The notes under the pieces were generated by a model. The model was not told where the DNA came from. It did not search any database and saw only the letters and a program-made list of their open reading frames with translations. This document shows positions 7,036-8,365 of a DNA stretch of 8,365 nucleotides, in pieces. The position numbers and the translations under genes are program-made. Source of the stretch: an uncultured Corynebacterium sp. (lineage in GTDB: Bacteria; Actinomycetota; Actinomycetes; Mycobacteriales; Mycobacteriaceae). The stretch is taken from assembly GCF_943912665.1 (NCBI RefSeq), contig NZ_CALTVG010000080.1, forward strand, positions 1 through 8,365, written 5' to 3'. The first letter of the stretch is position 1. Each line of letters starts with the position of its first letter.

Positions 7036-7141
7036 AATCGAAAGCTACCTGCCTTTTCGCACCATCAAGCGTGGGAAAATCCTCACCATGAAGCGCACGT
7101 ATAAGTGGGAGCATGTCGAGATTCCCCTCATCCGGAACTAG
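7010..7141 (+). pseudogene. Orphan 3' end of an unrecognised gene fused to the fic remnant
   Basis: Where Fic homology stops, another frame becomes protein-like: VVQIESYLPF (from 7028), then KILTMKRTYKWEHVEIP, ending LIRN and TAG at 7139-7141. It is open only from 6992, and ATG 7010 is the one in-frame start, inside the fic coding region. The tail looks like a genuine protein C-terminus but I cannot assign it. The simplest reading is a gene end left by a deletion whose breakpoint is near 7020-7035. A 43-codon small protein is the alternative. Confidence 0.35.
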
Positions 7142-7158
7142 GCCGCAGTTCATTTTTT
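7135..7158 (+). terminator. Weak possible intrinsic terminator after the orphan gene end
   Basis: GAACT (7135-7139) can pair with AGTTC (7147-7151) across a seven-base loop; one base later comes T6 (7153-7158). The stem is short and has only two G-C pairs. It overlaps the TAG of the orphan reading frame, the expected position for a gene's terminator. Confidence 0.25.
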
Positions 7159-7168
7159 AAGAGCCGGT

Positions 7169-7678
7169 TTGACCGCTTCCGGAGTGCAATACGGCGATGG
7201 ATACGAGGCCACGTGGGAGCTGCGCGCCGCGGAGAACTGGGTGACTGAACGTGTGTCGGTGAACGTTGAAGGCGACGGATGGGGGCGAAGCCTCGAGCTG
7301 TTTAGGTCCGAGCAAGGCGTGTGGTCGGTGGAAACCAATGAAGAGGGCGCCCAGCTTGAAGATCTGCCCTCCCCCGGTATCGTCCAGTCAGCCGACCTGA
7401 AAGCCGCACTCGATTGCGATCTCGGTCTGTGCCCTCTCACCAACACAATGCCTATTCGTCGCTTGACGCTGCTTGAGACTCAGGTTCCGAAAACGCAGCT
7501 GATCATGGCTTGGATTGATATACCGTCCCTCCAGGTGATCGCATCAGACCAGTACTACAGCTCCGTCGATGCTGAAACTGTCCGATACGAAAGCGGAACA
7601 CGGGGAGTCGACGTCGAGTTGGAGGTCGACGGTGGCGGCGTGGTCGTACACTACCCTGATCTCGCACGGCGGGTCTGA
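7169..7678 (+). CDS. Putative glycolipid-binding domain protein (PF06475-like), N-terminus shortened
   Basis: The reading resembles the 'putative glycolipid-binding' family: ASGVQYGDGYEATWELRAAE near the start, WVTERVSV, GWGRSLELFRSEQGVWSV, PIRRL in the middle, and the typical end VVHYPDLARRV. Family members usually have about 20 more N-terminal residues. Here an in-frame TAG stands at 7139-7141, so the frame cannot extend that far. TTG 7169 is the first usable start, with only a faint AAGAG (7159-7163) before it; GTG 7184 is another. The gene may be non-functional or poorly translated. It begins just after the orphan gene end, so its 5' end may have been lost in the same rearrangement. The ArfB-like gene starts within or just after it. 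Function is a prediction from the domain name only. Confidence 0.65.
   Translation: MTASGVQYGDGYEATWELRAAENWVTERVSVNVEGDGWGRSLELFRSEQGVWSVETNEEGAQLEDLPSPGIVQSADLKAALDCDLGLCPLTNTMPIRRLTLLETQVPKTQLIMAWIDIPSLQVIASDQYYSSVDAETVRYESGTRGVDVELEVDGGGVVVHYPDLARRV
7621..7625 (+). promoter_or_regulatory. Shine-Dalgarno that favours GTG 7632 for the ArfB-like gene
   Basis: GGAGG ends six bases before GTG 7632, the ideal spacing. It lies inside the glycolipid-binding coding region (codons for LEVDGGG), so it could be chance, but no ribosome site stands before the alternative ATG at 7569. Confidence 0.4.
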
Positions 7679-8153
7679 TCCGGAAACAACTCTATCTAAG
7701 CTGGGCGGTATAAACGACCTGACCATCGCGCCTGGCCCAGGGATCCCCGGGGGTCTGGTCATCGTCGCCGCCGACCTGACGGAGCGGTTCGCGAAGTCGT
7801 CGGGACCAGGTGGCCAAGGCGTCAATACTACGGACAGCAAAGTGCAGCTTTCCGTCGATATCGCTACGTGCTCATCGCTTTCCGACGCCCAACGCCGCCG
7901 CGCCCTCCACAACCTCGAACACCGCCTGGACGGCACAGTGCTCACCGTGAGCGCGTCGACGCAGCGCTCGCAGGTCCGTAACCGCGCCGAGGCGCGAGAG
8001 CGCATGGCCGCCCTCTTGCGTGAGGCGCTCGCTCCGCCCCCTCCCCCGCGGCGAAAAACGAAGCCGACGCGCGGCTCGGTGCGGCGCCGTCTCGAAGCTA
8101 AAAAGCGGCGCTCGGAACTCAAGTCCACGCGACGGCGGCCCCAAATTCCCTAG
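7632..8153 (+). CDS. arfB: ArfB-like GGQ-domain peptidyl-tRNA hydrolase (173 aa)
   Basis: ArfB (YaeJ) enters stalled ribosomes and hydrolyses the stranded peptidyl-tRNA. The catalytic loop SSGPGGQGVNTTDSKVQL is intact, with GGQ at 7809-7817. It is followed by the RF-1-like core (RALHNLEHRLDG, QRSQVRNRAEARERMAALL). The basic tail (KPTRGSVRRRLEAKKRRSEL) is of the kind ArfB uses to sense an empty mRNA channel. The family normally starts close to the segment NDLTIAPGPGIPGGL; here the expected start position reads ATA (7710-7712). Usable starts are GTG 7632, with a good GGAGG, or ATG 7569, without one. Starting at 7632 adds about 26 residues and overlaps the glycolipid-binding gene by 47 bases, implying translational coupling. 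ArfB-like proteins near 147 residues would fit a start at 7710. Function is secure from motifs; the start is not. Confidence 0.85.
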   Translation: MAAWSYTTLISHGGSDPETTLSKLGGINDLTIAPGPGIPGGLVIVAADLTERFAKSSGPGGQGVNTTDSKVQLSVDIATCSSLSDAQRRRALHNLEHRLDGTVLTVSASTQRSQVRNRAEARERMAALLREALAPPPPPRRKTKPTRGSVRRRLEAKKRRSELKSTRRRPQIP

Positions 8154-8207
8154 TTCGAACCATCCGCGTACATATCCTCACGCTGACGGACCTGGTTCGG
8201 GTAACCG

Positions 8208-8365
8208 CTACGCCGAGACAGCGTGAACCGGTTGAATCCGCTCGATTTCCGAGAGGATCTTGTCTTCCGCCACGTCCAAGTCATATTGAGCCTGTAACCC
8301 GAGCCAGAACTGGGGGCTCATCTCGAAAAACTTCGCTAGACGAAGGGCCGTGTCAGCGGTTACAG
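8208..8365 (-). CDS. higA: HigA-family antitoxin, C-terminal part (cut by window edge)
   Basis: The minus strand is open from the right edge to a TAG at 8208-8210, giving the last 51 residues. VTADTALRLAKFFEMSPQFW followed by LGLQAQYDLDVAEDKI is the signature end of the HigA helix-turn-helix antitoxins (third to fifth helices of the XRE domain, with the conserved FW.LQ.YDL). HigA neutralises the mRNA-cleaving RelE-like toxin HigB, and the pair represses its own promoter. By family convention higB would lie just upstream of higA, beyond the window. The gene converges on arfB with 54 bases between the stops; I see no clear terminator there. Confidence 0.85.
   Translation of the reverse strand, partial: VTADTALRLAKFFEMSPQFWLGLQAQYDLDVAEDKILSEIERIQPVHAVSA

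Noticed and set aside
7544..8128. Long minus-strand open frame opposite the ArfB-like gene
   Set aside because: Ser/Arg-rich antisense of the GGQ protein; the forward frame carries unambiguous ArfB motifs.
8154..8162. GTTCGAACC resembling a tRNA T-arm
   Set aside because: No acceptor stem, anticodon arm or CCA-side pairing can be drawn around it.

Overview
The window looks like chromosomal DNA of a high-G+C actinobacterium, most probably a Corynebacterium. The grounds are a DUF222-HNH ('13E12-like') protein with a poly-Thr start, -10 boxes placed for leaderless or near-leaderless mRNAs, actinobacterial-type ArfB and glycolipid-binding proteins, and GC-rich codon use. The species cannot be named from the sequence alone.

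Layout, left to right. (1) 1-993 (-): most of a DUF222/HNH endonuclease-like gene, its 3' end cut by the window edge. Its promoter region holds a LexA/SOS-box-like palindrome. (2) 1279-3804 (+): a large (841 aa) cytosolic protein of no family I recognise, beta-rich at the N-terminus and helical at the C-terminus. (3) 3834-4484 (+): a YiiM-like MOSC-domain protein. (4) 4459-6018 (-): an AlbA_2 + HATPase + winged-helix protein of the COG2865 'predicted regulator' type, overlapping the MOSC gene tail to tail. (5) 6019-6241: a divergent control region. It has eight copies of a CAATG(A)-type box, four in each orientation and mostly about one helical turn apart, followed by a perfect 17-bp inverted repeat. 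(6) 6242 to about 7035 (+): a decayed class II Fic (AMP-transferase type) gene with one nonsense codon, two frameshifts and a lost 3' end. Its 3' end runs into the last ~40 codons of an unrelated reading frame with its own stop. (7) 7169-7678 (+): a 5'-shortened glycolipid-binding (PF06475-type) gene. (8) 7632-8153 (+): an ArfB-like GGQ peptidyl-tRNA hydrolase whose family start position reads ATA. (9) 8208-8365 (-): the C-terminal 51 codons of a HigA-family antitoxin, cut by the right edge.

Functionally this is two housekeeping-like flanks (unknown protein plus MOSC; glycolipid-binding plus ArfB) around an accessory segment. That segment, about 4.46-7.15 kb, is visibly less GC-rich and pairs a regulator-like AlbA_2/HATPase protein divergently with a dying Fic gene. 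Several breakpoints lie within 7.0-7.2 kb: the truncated Fic, an orphan 3' gene end and a truncated glycolipid-binding gene. This suggests an old insertion/deletion boundary. The strongest candidate for something undescribed is the phased CAATG box array between the divergent regulator and fic genes, with the nearby perfect hairpin. The large 841-aa protein is the strongest orphan protein.
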